Notes under the pieces: generated by a model | Databases searched by the model: none | Told to the model about the DNA's origin: nothing | Seen by the model: the letters and a program-made list of their open reading frames with translations, nothing else | Shown here: one piece after another, positions 32,430 through 44,544 of the stretch | Layout of the letters: each line of letters opens with the position of its first letter | Numbering within the stretch: position 1 is the stretch's first letter | Assembly: GCA_002205965.3 (NCBI GenBank) | Contig: NADL03000122.1 | Coordinates: 203,099-267,098, forward strand | From: Kappaphycus alvarezii | Taxonomy: Eukaryota > Rhodophyta > Florideophyceae > Gigartinales > Solieriaceae | Length of the DNA: 64,000 bases | Reading direction: 5' to 3' | Made by a program: the position numbers and the translations under genes

Positions 32430-32900
32430 AAAAATCTTTGACCTCCGATATACTGGTAAAGTAACCCCCCCAAACACCGAAAGGCACAGCGTCGCGCCCC
32501 ATTGCATGTGAAATCACTGTGATGTCTATGTTTAAGTCCGCGGTTCTCACCAAGGCGACCCAGGTTGCCGGTGGCCCTGCTGAAGTGGCGGCCCGCGACA
32601 AGGTTGCAACTCTGGAACGCAAATTAGCTCAAAGCCTCACCGCTCCCTTAACTGACCCCCTTCTGCGCCATACAAACCTAATTTCACGTTTCGAGCCCTA
32701 GCATTTGATCGCTTGGGCGCACCTTCCCCTGGGATCATTGCGTTCATTGAGGAGATATTTCTGCGGATCGGGTCCAAGTGTTACTCAACGCCTGGTGTTA
32801 TCTGCCGCCGTATTTACCAGCGACTGAATTGCAACCTCTGGTCATTCATCGTTCAAGCCATCCTCTCAAGAGTCCCGATGCGCTTGGGCGACGAGGTACA
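32430..32900 (+). pseudogene. LINE V C-terminal fragment
   Basis: Frames give KVATLERKLAQSLTAPL, then LGAPSPGIIAFIEEIF and VICRRIYQRLNCNLWSF, ending in QAILSRVP. The sequence LGAxSPG...FxRR-I-x-x-x is the usual end of a LINE polyprotein, a helical domain after the nuclease-like core. A second member with LGATSPGTALFFEIF is at 34400-34560. Frameshifts are present. Confidence 0.55.
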
Positions 32901-32959
32901 TCTGGTTAGCTCTTGTTGTAGACTTAGGATGTGTGCAGTCCCTTCTAGATACTGAGTGC

Positions 32960-33312
32960 ATTACGTTTCTTATTCTACATAAGGTAACACCAACGGGTCT
33001 AGCCTGGGAAAAATCCTGTCCCCTCCTGCACCTTGGTGGCCAAGGTTTCTCGCTGATCAGCCCCTTCCTTCACGGAGCAGTTGCTGCGAGCCTCATTTAT
33101 ACCGCCTCTGTCCGTCACTGAACTGCGTCATACACCGGGGCTCGCTCCCTCGCGATTCTTGGAAACCGCTTTCGCGAGGACCGGGTCTTCTTTGTTACCC
33201 GAGCTCTTCCGCTTCGCCAATTTGCTCCTTGAGTATACTGTAAATCTTTACTCGCCTGCCTTGCCCTCTTGGACCCCACAGCTCCTTCTGACATCCCTGT
33301 CAGCCTAGAAAC
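32960..33312 (+). pseudogene. LINE thumb-region fragment
   Basis: The text LGGQGFSLISPFLHGAVAAS, then FANLLLEYTV, resembles the segment after the RT thumb in LINE proteins (LGGLGL...S....A...S). Compare MGGLGLLQTSDITEAAYAAS at 46190-46260. Family assignment uncertain. Confidence 0.45.
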
Positions 33313-33584
33313 CCGTCTAAATAGGGCACAGCAAGAGACAGCGACAAAGTTGGACTGGGAGTAAAACATCAGGAAGAATGTTCTTAGCCACAGAGCTCAC
33401 GGTCCGAAGCCGCCAGTCGCCGGTTATGCGGTTTAGCTTTTCGCCAATCTGCGGCTGCCGCCTTCTCACAAACACAAGCAGCCGATTCGACCAAAGTCTC
33501 TGATGCTCATTGGAGCATCATGCTCCTTCGTCACCTCTGTCTTCTAGTGTACACCGACTCAATCCCGCCGCAGTGACATCATTG

Positions 33585-34560
33585 CCAACAGATGTTGGAT
33601 ATGTATGGAGAACATGCGGGTGACCTCTGCCCTGATAAGTGAGGACTTTATCTCAAAGGAAAAATTATTGGGAAAAATACGATACCAAAAAATACACTTT
33701 TTAGTAGATACGAATGGACTGAATTTTTTTGTGTGACGTTAGATTTTGAGAGTTAGCACGTACATTGAATCTTAAATAGTACGCTTTTGTATAAATTCGC
33801 AACCACCTCATGAAGTATACAGCGAGCTACAATTCATATATTCGATTGAAACCATACTGAACGAAGTGATATATCTCCCAATGGTCGGCAATTACAAATT
33901 ATGTTAAAAAACGGACATATATTTCAATCCCATTAGTACGAGTGAGTATGACGTAACATGGAAATTTTTACTAGCATATAGTACCGGTTATTTGAATCTT
34001 ACTGAGTCAGACCGTTCAGTGATCGTCTATCCTCAACATGCCCTTCGTTGTTTGGCCACCTGCACAGACATAATTACATCAGTGACGCCTTCGCATACGC
34101 TGTCTCCCGCGCTGCAGATTTGAATTACAAGGTCGGGGTCCATCTTTTAACTCTTGGAACCAATCTTAGACCTGCCGGTCTTCTCGTGTGACCCCCGGTC
34201 CCTGCCATCGGTTCCAGGGAACGGCCGATTGACTGTGATGTTACAAATGTTTCACCATTCAATCAAGCCTCAATCACGAAATAAACGCAAGCCACCGCAA
34301 GCACTTCCACTCAAGCTTACCACAAAAAGGTCCACGACATTGATCATGAGCTCTCTAGGCGCCTTGTACCACCATCTGGCAACCCGTCTAGCCAGCCTAA
34401 TTTCTGCTTCCAATCACTCGCTCTCGACTCCCTTGGAGCGACATCACCAGGCACTGCTCTGTTCTTTGAAATATTTAGTCACAGATTCACTAAAGCGCAG
34501 ACAAGTTTCTTTTTTCTCATCTCCTTCTCTCCAAACTTTGTTTAGATTCCCTCGATAGAA
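33585..34560 (+). pseudogene. LINE V zinc/nuclease-like and C-terminal domains
   Basis: MLDMYGEHAGDLCPDK (33590-33640), then after a gap HLHRHNYISDAFAYAVSRAA, LLTLGTNLRPAGLL and DVTNVSPFN. This is the RHN...NLRPAD...DVTxVxP order of LINE C-terminal domains. It is followed by KKVHDIDHELSRR, LALDSLGATSPGTALFF and a Ser/Phe-rich end. At least three frame changes. The 33660-34015 insertion between the parts is unassigned. Confidence 0.6.
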
Positions 34561-36994
34561 GTTTCAGACAACAACGTAAACTAATCCATCATTTCCCCCC
34601 ATTCATGGGAGCAGTTGTTTGAAAAAATACAGAATAAACCAGATAATACTTCTAATAGTAAAACAGTTAAACTTTTCCGCCCATTTAGGTGAGTTAGAGA
34701 AAGCAAAACACCAGATTCTTTTAGCTCGCAGCGGAAAGGGGTTCCATGTTGCGTCAATACATTGTAATCGCTGGACCTCTGACAGAACTCGCATCGTTAA
34801 TGGGGCGACGAAGAAGAATTTTGAAGCTGTGTACAATCTAGATCAAGTGCTTTCGTTGCTGGCAGCACAATCCAGACCTTTAATCCATCGAGACACTTAG
34901 TGAAGTGCCCGAAACGACCCTTGAATGACCCATCAACCTATCCATACCGCAACAGCGTGAAAGGTTATTTGGGCAGCGAGCTCTACTTCGAGCAAACGGG
35001 GGGAGTAGGCACACTACGCTTCAGTTAATTTTGTAAAAGTTGAGCTGAGGTGTGACGCTCGCTATGATGCGTCTCACATGAAATTAACTACATAATTTTG
35101 CGGTAACTTTACTCAGTCGCCCGTCCCAGTTGACGGGACGACCAATTTAAGAATTATTTTGGTTTAATTCTATTTCTGAAGAATTGTAATGGTTGGTATG
35201 TAGTACACATATCCCACGTGGAGGCGAAATTCAAGTACTGCAGGGATGGTAGTTAGTTTAACAGTAACAAGTACTGTAATTGTGGATATGTGTGGGATGC
35301 AAAAATGGTAATGGTTGCTTAGCGAGTTACAAAACGTATTTCTGAATTGTGCATGAATATGTCGCGTAAATTCAAGGGATAAAAAGCAGACTGGTGGCGT
35401 TAGCGGCGGGTCTGAAAGAACTTCAGACATTCCTACTTAGGGTAGACAAGTGACATAAGTTTATATAAAACTTTTAATGATGTTTTCTACTTTAGTGTTC
35501 AATGCAACGAGGTCTTTTGTAGGCAGAAGATGCCGTCGACTTTATTTACCACATCTTCTAGCTGTTAACTAACCTCCCTAGCGGATAGTCCTGCGGAAGG
35601 TCTTCGTTACCCTTATGCAATAAAAATCCTAACATTTATCGCTAAAAGCACAATACGAGAGAGAAAATATAGGCTTCACAGGATAAAAATAGTAGTGAGG
35701 GCAAAAAAGCCACACGACAGGAATGTAAATAAAACAGAAATAATTTTTTGGATACCAGTAGCTTTAGAGTCCCCTCTCATTGCCCTGACCTTTTTTCCCC
35801 CATAATTAGTCACTACTTATCAATTTTTAAGAGTTAGGTCACTCTTAGTTGTTGTGAGGATGTAACACAGTACATGAAACTTTTCTATCTTAGTGAAGGC
35901 GTCTGTGGGGTTTTCCGTAGTCCATGAAAATCCCGCATGGGATTATTCCTCATATTCATATTCATCTCTTACATATTAATATCAAATGTGAGACGTTTTT
36001 CCAAAGTCTAGGAACAGTGTTGATAAAAGCAAATAGAATTTTGAATTCCGTAAACATTGAGAGCGGAAGTTTGATTCCAACCAAGGATTCAATTCCGTGC
36101 TCAACCATGTAACCTTTATCGAAAGCATCAACAAAAGCTTAAACTTCGGCGCCTAGTACAGAGCTGATTACTCTGCAACTTTTTGACTAGAATAATTCAT
36201 AAAATTACAAGTAACGGGCTTGGCGGGGAGCAAAACAATGAGCAAAACAATGTAGTCAAGTTGGGAGGCATTGCTGTCTTCTTTTGCGAATGACGAGTCA
36301 GATTGTACTTTCTCCTTTCATAGTTTTTGTCAAACCTGTATTACTTAAGGGAATAACTAGAGTTGCTCTGCACGTGCTTTACAACATAGTTCAAATGATT
36401 TATTGATTCCACTGAGAATTTAGTTTCAATTACTTATGCGACCATATTCACGGCACATTATTTTTCAGACTTTGCATGTGGTACCTGAGCAAATCTATGC
36501 CTTTAATACATAATTTCAGAAAAATAAGCGTCCATCCACAGAATTCGTAACTTCTTACCATTGAGTTCCCGACTTACCTCAAATCACTAATCGGTCCTCT
36601 TTGCTCTGAAACCTTCAAATAAAGTTTCATCCAACTCCCCTCTCTAATTTCAAACAAATCCGGAGTTCTTTGGGACAAACCAACAAATTAATTGTTCCAG
36701 AAAGCACACAAAGTAGAGAAAATTCCACACATGTTCCAACTAATCGCTAAAGTTCTCCGTTCGTATGCTTCGAGAAGAGTGTGAGATCTCGATCAGCTTA
36801 CTACATGTCATACCGGGATCTTTCTTCAGGTGTGAGTTTATAGTGCGATTTAAATAATATACTGAACCAGATAAAATAATGAGCCAAATAATTCGTAAAG
36901 AGGTTTCAGTAACTCGAGTAACTGTTTCTCGGTAAATACAAAGTATTTTATTGGTCTAGGGTAAATTTTGTACATAATACTTTGAGATGATTGT
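34561..36994. other. No gene recognised; one alpha tail
   Basis: 34640-34682 is a diverged alpha tail (TCTAATAGTAAAACAGTTAA). The remainder is AT-rich with ORFs of at most 93 codons and no motif. Confidence 0.5.
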
Positions 36995-37225
36995 AAGTAC
37001 GCCTATTTAACATCTGGAAACCATATACAAGTACTGGACAAATCTGGAACTCAGCTGTACATATCTTCCAAATGCAAACCAACCAAACTTTTCCCCCTTC
37101 AGAGTACAGTGTACATAGTGTGGCGTACAGGTAAGAAGTACAATTTTCCAGTACTCTCCTGTAATGCACCTCAAACCGAGTTACAGGGCATGGCACTAAA
37201 CAGTACTGTACAGTAGAGTGCCACC
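36995..37225. repeat. Dispersed repeat, copy 2 (pairs with 15535-15745)
   Basis: Shares the alpha-tail segment (CATATCTTCCAAATGCAAAC), AGAAGTACAATTTTCC, CACCTCAAACCGAGTTACAG and the TACTGTACAGTA end with copy 1, in the same orientation. Confidence 0.7.
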
Positions 37226-37308
37226 TCAAATTCTGTACTTTTTTAGATGCAGTAAAACAGTGCCTCCCTCCTCTTGGTCCCTTTTCCTTGTCTCACCTTC
37301 ATTCTTTT

Positions 37309-37620
37309 TGAACATTCGTAACCAAAAAGGATAGAGACGAACTTTTATTAGTACGTATAGTAGCTCAAGGAGGTGCCAAATTTAGCCAGCCCAGTTAGGA
37401 GCTATTTTACCATTTTCCAGGGCCTTCCTGGAGAGCACCTCCGGACAAGAGGATGGCGGCCAGTCGGAACGCTGACTACTAAGGAGCCGAAACTCTCCAG
37501 CAGCACTCGACAATCTTTCTCTATATAAAACATACTACAGAAGTTGTTCTGACTGACCGGAGAGATTAAAACAAATCCAATCAACTCCAACTTTCTACAC
37601 GGTAGCATCGCCTGAGACCA
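37309..37620 (+). repeat. 5' LTR of the copia element
   Basis: TGAACATTCG ... GACCA. Contains a TATA box (CTATATAAAAC at about 37521) and the block GAGAGCACCTCCGGA.AAGAGGATGGCGG, shared with the 3' LTR. Confidence 0.75.
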
Positions 37621-38453
37621 TTACTAACATTAATTTCCTCTCTGTCACTATCCATTTCCAACTAGGCCTCTACGCTTCCTCCCCTCTTTTTCACTACCTA
37701 TTTTTCAATAAATCATCCTCCCTCCAATGACTTTCTTCCCCTTTATTATTTCCCAATTCAAGGCCTATTCTGTCTCTTCATCCCCGCTGTCTTGCCGCAA
37801 TCGACCATTGTCATCGTTTAATTAATTCTGACATGTCGGGCCATCCATCCCTGGAAGACGTCAAGTAAACTCGCTGATTGTTCATTCATTTACTTGACTT
37901 CAAATTCCACTGGACTTAAAATCAACCGAAGCATGAGCGGAGGCAACTTGGAACAAGGAGATGCTGATGCAGCTTTATCTTTACCTACCAGGGTTCAGCT
38001 TCGGTCTCCTGTGCAAATAACGGTTTAGAAAAGCGGGAAGGTGATTTGACGTGGTTTTATACGTACCGAAAGGTTTTAATTACGCTGAAGATTGATAGAG
38101 CAACTTATCCCAAGAAGACAGGTAGGTAACGGGTGTGAAAACCCACAAGGCTTAGTAGCCATCCCGTGGAAGCTTCGTAGGGATCATTTGCGTCTGCTTT
38201 TACTTCGCGTAGAAGTGGGTAGTGGTATCTGAAATTCGCGTCACATGCGGAGTCTCCTATTAGGGGTCGCGGGTCCGTACTCTAAGTGATACTTCACGTT
38301 AAGCATTGGTGCGCTACAATCAACCTTGAATAGCCCAGGGAAGAGTCAGTCAACTCTTTAAATCCCACTCTTACCCGGTGAAGATCCGGGGGCGGGGAGT
38401 CCGACTCTCTTCAACTACTCAAGTACTCAATATCAAGAACTATAATAGCCAAA
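37621..38453. other. Copia leader, non-coding
   Basis: Lies between the 5' LTR and the first Gag-like codon. No primer-binding site could be recognised with certainty. Confidence 0.45.
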
Positions 38454-39320
38454 ATGACGATAATCATTTACGGTCTGAGAGCTAGCACGGATACCTCAAA
38501 GGAATCAAAGAGCCTGTTTCGTTTCGAACCGCTTGATAAGCCCTCTGACTACATCATCTGGGCAGGACGCTTTAGAGCCATTCTTAGAGCCAATGATCCT
38601 GCATTTATTGGTCTGAGAGGCACTCTAGTCTCTCTTTTATCTAGCTTGAGAAGCAAATAGACTAAAATATCCGGAAAGGCAAAAAACATCAATACCCTTG
38701 GCCTTGGTGCTTCCGCTATGGCACAAGTTAGAGTCAATACAGATGACAACTCCAAAATACCTCTGGACCCATGGAACGAACTGAAACGAATTTACACTGC
38801 ATCTAATTAGAAGGCAATACAAAACAGCAGGAAGAAGTTGGACATGAGAGTTTTTGGCGAAAAAAAGGACTTGTCCAAGCATGTTACAGAATTCAAAAGT
38901 ATATGTGGTGAGCTCGCAACTTAAGACAAGTAATTACCACACAGAGAAAATACAAACCGCATCAGGTCTCTGCCGTAGCCATTTGCCTCCTTGTCTATGG
39001 TATCTTCAATAACAAATACATCATTTGGAAATGTTATTAGCGCAGTCCAAGCTGAACTTTCCCGACGTTCAAATCCGAATAACCCTCATAACGAATACCC
39101 CTGGAAGCAGAACAAATTCAAGCTTATATATCTGATGCTTCTATACGACGCAGCCGTGAACGAGGGCGAGGTTCTTTGCATAGAAGAGACAGAAATAGTC
39201 GAAGACGTGGTCGTGATGGACGGTATAATAGTCAAAACAATAGGAATCCAGGAGCCTGTCATTATTGTTAGAAACCTGGCCATTTCATCAATGTCTGTCG
39301 CAAACGCATGAAAGGCGAAA
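38454..39320 (+). pseudogene. Copia gag remnant
   Basis: Starts with an N-terminal segment FEPLDKPSDYIIWAGRFRAIL, equivalent to the L..x.NY..W...(L) motif of copia Gag. After frameshifts it reaches a CHYC..PGHF-type zinc knuckle near 39255-39300. Multiple stops, so not functional. Confidence 0.6.
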
Positions 39321-39599
39321 GGAATGGTCGCATCAGGAAGTCATAACATGAACGTGGAAGCCAACGTCTATTTTCTTACCAAGCTCACAGAAATGGCATG
39401 TCCGTTGAAAGTCACTTTCCGCAGGGAAACTGGAAAACTAATATGCCTGGGAACCAAAATTTCGCGCCTTTCTCCAACGCTGTCGTGTTTCTCTTCGACC
39501 AAAGTTCACCACTAGATTCTGAACAAAGTGAAACTCAATTACTGCCCAATCTTGGTTTCGAAGCCCACCCGCAATACAGAGGCAATATTACAAAACACA

Positions 39600-39680
39600 A
39601 CTTCCAAAGTCAAGTTGCCAAAATTAGAGCAACGAGGAACCAGGCGTACATGGATTCTGGAGACAGTCATATTTTCTAAA
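39600..39680 (+). pseudogene. Copia protease active-site remnant
   Basis: The strand AYMDSGDSHIF corresponds to the WxLDSGAxxHM active-site motif of copia proteases. The catalytic DSG is present; the rest is too eroded to follow. Confidence 0.55.
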
Positions 39681-40439
39681 CAGTCGTTTTTCTTTCACCT
39701 CTTACACCAACTTTTCTGAAGAGACTGTCTAAACAGCTGCTGGGACTGTTATTGAAAGGTCCCAGCTACTCAAAAGCTGTATTGACTGTTACTGTAAGAC
39801 TATAGCAGAGCTTACAGCCATAAACAGTCTTCAATTATGTTTATCCTAGAATCTGACCGTTACAGATCTTTGAGCTGATCAGCATTGGATCAGCTCACAT
39901 AGTTTAGGGTTAATATGTCACCGTCGTCTCCTGTTCTTCTGGAAAATTCCTGGAATAACTCTAGAGCTTCGAGCAACCAGGGTCAAAGTCTATACAAGAC
40001 CGACCCTCACTTCGTTCTCGGCCTCAGTAAAAGATAACAACCTTCTCTCCTCTCAACTCTCTCTTTGGTCATTCACTCTCTCTCTGCCTCACTCCTATTT
40101 CCTTTGACTTTGTCCCTCCTTTCTTGGTCTCTCTTGCTCGACCTTCGACTAATTTTCTGACAGGGACTTCATACCTTGTCGGAAAAAGGATTTTTTGCTT
40201 ACCATTGAATAGATATGCATACTTTGGAGCCTATCATGCGCCACAAGTTGAGTCTAACATTATTGCTGTAAGCGTTCTAACAATCTTCTGTAAGGTTATC
40301 TTCTCTGAGTCGATACTCAACTACAGCGGTTGCTTTATCTTCAAGTATAGTTCCTTGGAGAAGAGGAACATCATCTACAGCATCGAATGTATTGATCACT
40401 TCTATCCTATGTCCTTAGGCTCGGAACATGGGGTTAAAC

Positions 40440-42230
40440 GATCGTACTTAGCCGAAATACCGACTAATGCAGATTGTAAGGCTTTGGAAAGACACAGGAA
40501 GACAGGTCACATAAGTACGGATCGTTACATTCAATTATAGCGAAAGTACGACGATGTGCCTTCATTTGAACGTGAAATTCTCAAACGCATCCAATTCGTA
40601 CCTTGTCTGACTGTAAAAATAAAGAAAGCCGCAATTAAGCCAGCCAGAAATGAGCCATTGCAACTCTCTGAGCGAAGTACACATATATATAACTCTGGTC
40701 CTTTTTTGACTTCCTTGGGTGGAAACAAGTGTGCAGCTCACTTAATTGAGCCATACACTGCTAAGTCTGATGCCTTATTGGCCGAAAATCGGTCCAAGCT
40801 TCCTAATATGTTTCGAAACTACAAACCTGTGATAGAAACTCACTTCTCGACCTTGAACTAAAAAATGACACGAGTTCGTTTCGACACGCCTGGGAAAATC
40901 ATAAGCAGACGGATGACAAATTATCTTCATTATTGTGAGATAGACATCAGTCTTTCACGTAAATGTGCTCCAGAGGGTAATTAAAATGCAGAGAGACTTG
41001 TGAAAGACCATTAGACAAGGGCTAGAATTCTCCTGTTCGACAGTAATCTCCCTCAGAACTTGTTGGGCGAGGCCTTGAAACATGGAAATTGGATAAATAA
41101 CCGACTTCTTGCTGCAAGAGTCAATGGGACCATTCCAATTTGCCTCTTGGACCCAAGGGCCTATAACTCTTTGACTCTGGGTTAAGGTAGCACTTGTAAA
41201 ACTGATGCCCTCGTTTGTCACAAACATGAAACCTTCCATTAAATGGTTTCTGCTTATTGTTACTGTTTTCAGTGTAGAATGAGGTTGTTTTATCTTTGCT
41301 ACCTCTTTCCTTTATGTTCAGTTTCTCTTCTCTTATCTCTAACCTGGAGACAGTTTCCTCGAATGATAAATCCATACTATTCTGAAGCACCGTTTTTGTC
41401 ACTTCGCAATCCTTCCCCAAGCCCTGTAAAGAACAAATGAATTGTTTGCTCGATTTTATTTTATATCCACTTAATGCTGGATCATTTTCAATTTCAAATA
41501 TTTCTTCAATGTATGACCTAATAGACTGACCCTCCTTCACACGGAGTCTGAAAAATTTTGTTCTCAGAGTAGACTAACTTACTGCAGACTTGCTTCTCTG
41601 CAAGCTCTCTAGAGCATCCGATACCCCTTTAGGAATCCTCTTCCTTGTGAATGGAGGCAAATATGTAGAGAAAACATTAAGTAAAACAACAACTAAGCAC
41701 TGTTGCTGTAGCCAATGCTCTTTCTTCTTCTTTGACACAACATCCAAGAAATCATCCTTTTCAATCTCCGTTTCGAAATCAGGGCATTTTTCAACAAAGC
41801 CCCACAAATCACGAGATTCCAAGATAAGGCGTAACTGCAACGCACACACGGAGTAGTTCTTCTCTGTTAACTTTTCAATAGTACATATTACGTTGTTCAT
41901 CATGGGTTCTGGGCCCATAAACTGTGATTGACTTCAAATCACTTTTAACATTTGGTCAACCTGGCTTTGCGTTCACTTACCGATCCTATGCGGAAATAGC
42001 CAAGAATTTGAAGCCAAGATCCGAGTTCCGGAACTTCTTTGGAATGGAATCGGACACTAGATTAATTCGAGTGTAAATTTAGGAGTCCAAGTATGTCAGA
42101 GTTATCAGAAGAGCAGACCTCACTACTATCTCCAGGAATAAGTTGCCGGGCATCTCATCACTATAAGACGACCTTGCTCGCCAGCATGAGATAGAAATAT
42201 ATAATGAGGACTACTGCGAAGTTGAACAAG
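40440..42230 (+). pseudogene. Copia integrase remnant, interrupted
   Basis: The zinc-binding region HRKTGHISTDRYIQL ... FVPCLTVKIKK (40490-40630) is followed by YKPVIETHF and RFDTPGKIISRRM, the part around the second catalytic Asp. The core is then interrupted at about 40960-41935 by an antisense insert and resumes with FGQPGFAFTYRSYAE and FRNFFGMESDTR near 41945-42080. The catalytic Glu region is lost. Confidence 0.6.
40955..41935 (-). pseudogene. Antisense copia gag inserted in the integrase
   Basis: Minus-strand ORFs of 114 and 139 codons. The first begins MGPEPMMNNVICTIEKLTEK and has NYSVCALQLRLILESRDLWG (the UBN2-type Gag motif). The second has YIEEIFEIENDPALSGYKI and ends in a zinc-knuckle-like VCDKRGHQFYKC whose first Cys is replaced. 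They are separated by a single frameshift near 41560. No LTR sits beside it, so it is a gag-only fragment of a different copia family. Confidence 0.7.
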
Positions 42231-42235
42231 ATGAC

Positions 42236-43380
42236 TTGATTCAATGCATGACTTCGATCCACCAGCAGAACCAAGAATTGGCATTTCCGAAGGCAAAGGC
42301 TATCGTGAACTCGGCAACTGAACTATCGACTTTAGCAGAGGCGTGTGACATACCACAGTTGGTTGAGGCCATCGATCAAAAATACAGCGCATTGATCAAA
42401 ATTAAAACCTGGCCCTACGTACCCGAGCGACTGCAATAAGACCTCTGCCATTTAAATGGACATTTCGCGCTAAACATTTGGACATTACTGGTGAGCAATA
42501 CCTGCCAAAGGCTCGCTGTACCTTAATAAAGCACCTTCAAAAGGCATACGTGGACTACAACCCGGAAATTATCCGTAAACCAGCTGCCTCTCAAGATTCA
42601 ATTAGACTCATTTTTGGCATTGTCGCTGCCAATAACCTCATTCTAGAAGGAGGCGACATCTCAAATGCCTATCCTCACGGAAAATTGGAAATTAAATTCT
42701 ACATGGAACAGCTAACAGATTCCTCTTGAATTTTGGCAAGACCTGGGCAAGTGGTAAAGGTGGAAAAATCTATATTTGAAGCAAAACAGGCAGGAAGTAT
42801 ATACGTTTTATACCTCCATGGTAAGCTTATCAAATGGAGTTTGCACGAGTCTAACTTCGACCAACGGCCGTAGTTACTCCGCAGCATAATTCATACCTTC
42901 TTCTGGCCACTGTGGTTGACGACATGTCTTTCGCAACAAGCTCCTACGATATTCTCAAAAGCCTGAAAGACTTCCTCCCTTCAACCTTTCAAATAAAGTT
43001 CTTCGGAACACTGAGATCTTTCATCGGCTAGAACATTACTTTTTCTCCATTTGGCATAAGAATTAAGCAGCGAGGTTACTGCAATAAGCTCCTGAAGGCC
43101 TATGAAATGCAACAATCGAATAGCGTCTTGACTCCACTTCCAACGGACACCTATTCATTGGTCTCGGCGCTCTATGAGGAGCCATTGCTCTCCTCTGATG
43201 ACCACCACACTTACCAGAGTATTATTGGCGGGCTATTTTATTTGGCTGTCTACACCCATCCAGAATTTTCATTCCCAGTCTCTGCTTTGGCCTGTCAGGT
43301 CCATGCTCCCACTGGAAGACATATGAAATTGGTGAAACCTTTTTTCTCAGGTATCTTAACGGCTGGACTCACTTCGGTTT
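42236..43380 (+). pseudogene. Copia reverse transcriptase remnant
   Basis: Segments in order: PLPFKWTFRAKHLDITGEQ, RCTLIKHLQKAYVDYNPE, DSIRLIFGIVAANNLILEGG, DISNAYPHGKL, the catalytic VVDDMSFAT (normally YVDD) near 42910, FQIKFFGTL, and YQSIIGGLFYLAVYTHPEF. The motif order is that of Ty1/copia RT. At least four frame breaks and a TAG within the Leu-Gly-Ile strand make it inactive. Confidence 0.75.
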
Positions 43381-43935
43381 AACCTATGTAAATACATATG
43401 GTATTACTGCTCAATACATTCGCGCCTCCGTTGATGCGGACTCTGGCGGATGTATAAACTCAAGATTCTCAACCACTGGTTTCATGGTCGACATAAACTA
43501 GTCACCAATCTTCTGGAAATCGTGGAAATCGCAAATCGCAAAAACTGCAGACGGATATAGCGAGATTCATCTTCTGGTTAAGCTGAGTAAGGGCCCCTTG
43601 CAGCGTGTGGAAAAGAACTATTCTGGATTCAACAGCTTTTTCTGGAAAATTAGCAATCAGTCGCCTTCGAATGAAATGAATTCCTTCGCGCCTGCTATTT
43701 TACGGTGTAATAGCACAGTAGCTATCTCTTTGGCTACTAGAGACCATATATCATTAAAGAACGAGAATATTTATCTTAGAGTTCGCAAAGTAAAAGAACT
43801 AATAAGGAACAGAACTATCGAGTTGCAATAAGCTCCTTCTGCGAGCAACAAAGCTGATTAATTAACAAAGTCCATGATCAGAGAAGGATTTGGTCCAATG
43901 ATTCGAATGTGGATGTTTGAATCTTGTAATTGATG
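43381..43935 (+). pseudogene. Copia RNase H remnant
   Basis: VDADSGGCINSRFSTTGFM (compare DADWAGC...R.ST.G), then SPIFWKSWKSQIA and YSEIHLL, then RCNSTVAISLATRD, ending in ELIRNRTIELQ and NKAD*LTKSM. This matches the closing region of copia Pol (HIxxRxHxxRE...GxIxLxYVPTxxQxADxxTK). Confidence 0.7.
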
Positions 43936-43957
43936 AATTAAATATTAGTAACTTAGC

Positions 43958-44190
43958 AAAGTCAGCAGCAGAAGCAGCAGAACTTTTAGAAGCAGCAGCA
44001 GTTCTGGAAGCAGCAACAGAAAGTGGTATCAAGCCCACTCAATTAACGAGCATAGAATGCTCCTGCGGTTGAAATTCCACACTTTATCGCAGCAGCAGAA
44101 GAAACGCTCTCCAAAAAGCGGCAGCTTGAAAATGTATTATCCAAAAAGAGGCAATTGAAATCCACTAAATTAGGCAGCAGCAACAGCCAT
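43958..44190 (+). repeat. AGC-rich low-complexity tract
   Basis: Interrupted GCAGCAGAAGCAGCAG units between the RNase H remnant and the 3' LTR. Confidence 0.7.
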
Positions 44191-44233
44191 GAACTACGGA
44201 AACTGAACTTTTGTTCTTCCCAGGGGGCGTTTT

Positions 44234-44541
44234 TGAATGTTCGTACGTACAAAGGAAAGAGATGGCCTTTTATTCGTACATGCAATACCTCACGGAAGAG
44301 CCAAATTTAGGCAGCCCAGTAAGGAGCTATTTTATCATTGAACAGGAACTTCCTGGAGAGCACCTCCGGATAAGAGGATGGCGGCCAGTCGGAACGCTGA
44401 CTACGAAGGATCCGAAACTCTCCAGCAGCACTCGACAACTTTCTCTTTATAAAGGACACCCCAGGAGTCGTTCTGACTGATCGGAGCAACAACAACAAAC
44501 CCAGCCAATTCCAGCTTTCTCTACATTACTCGCCCAGTCCA
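44234..44541 (+). repeat. 3' LTR of the copia element
   Basis: TGAATGTTCG ... GTCCA, with TTTATAAAGG as the TATA-box equivalent at about 44446. Preceded by the purine-rich CAGGGGGCG. Confidence 0.75.
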
Positions 44542-44544
44542 AGC

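Larger units (their letters stand above)
37309..44541 (+). mobile_element. Decayed Ty1/copia-type LTR retrotransposon
   Basis: Two direct repeats of ~310 bp (37309-37620 and 44234-44541; TGAA...CCA) bound a plus-strand series of gag, protease, integrase, RT and RNase H remnants in copia order. The repeats differ at roughly a quarter of positions by eye, so the element is old. The target duplication could not be found. It contains an antisense copia gag at about 40960-41935. Confidence 0.8.

Noticed and set aside
37372-44515. Pair of direct repeats read as a segmental duplication
   Set aside because: They flank a copia gag-to-RNase H series in the right orientation and carry TATA boxes, so they are its LTRs.
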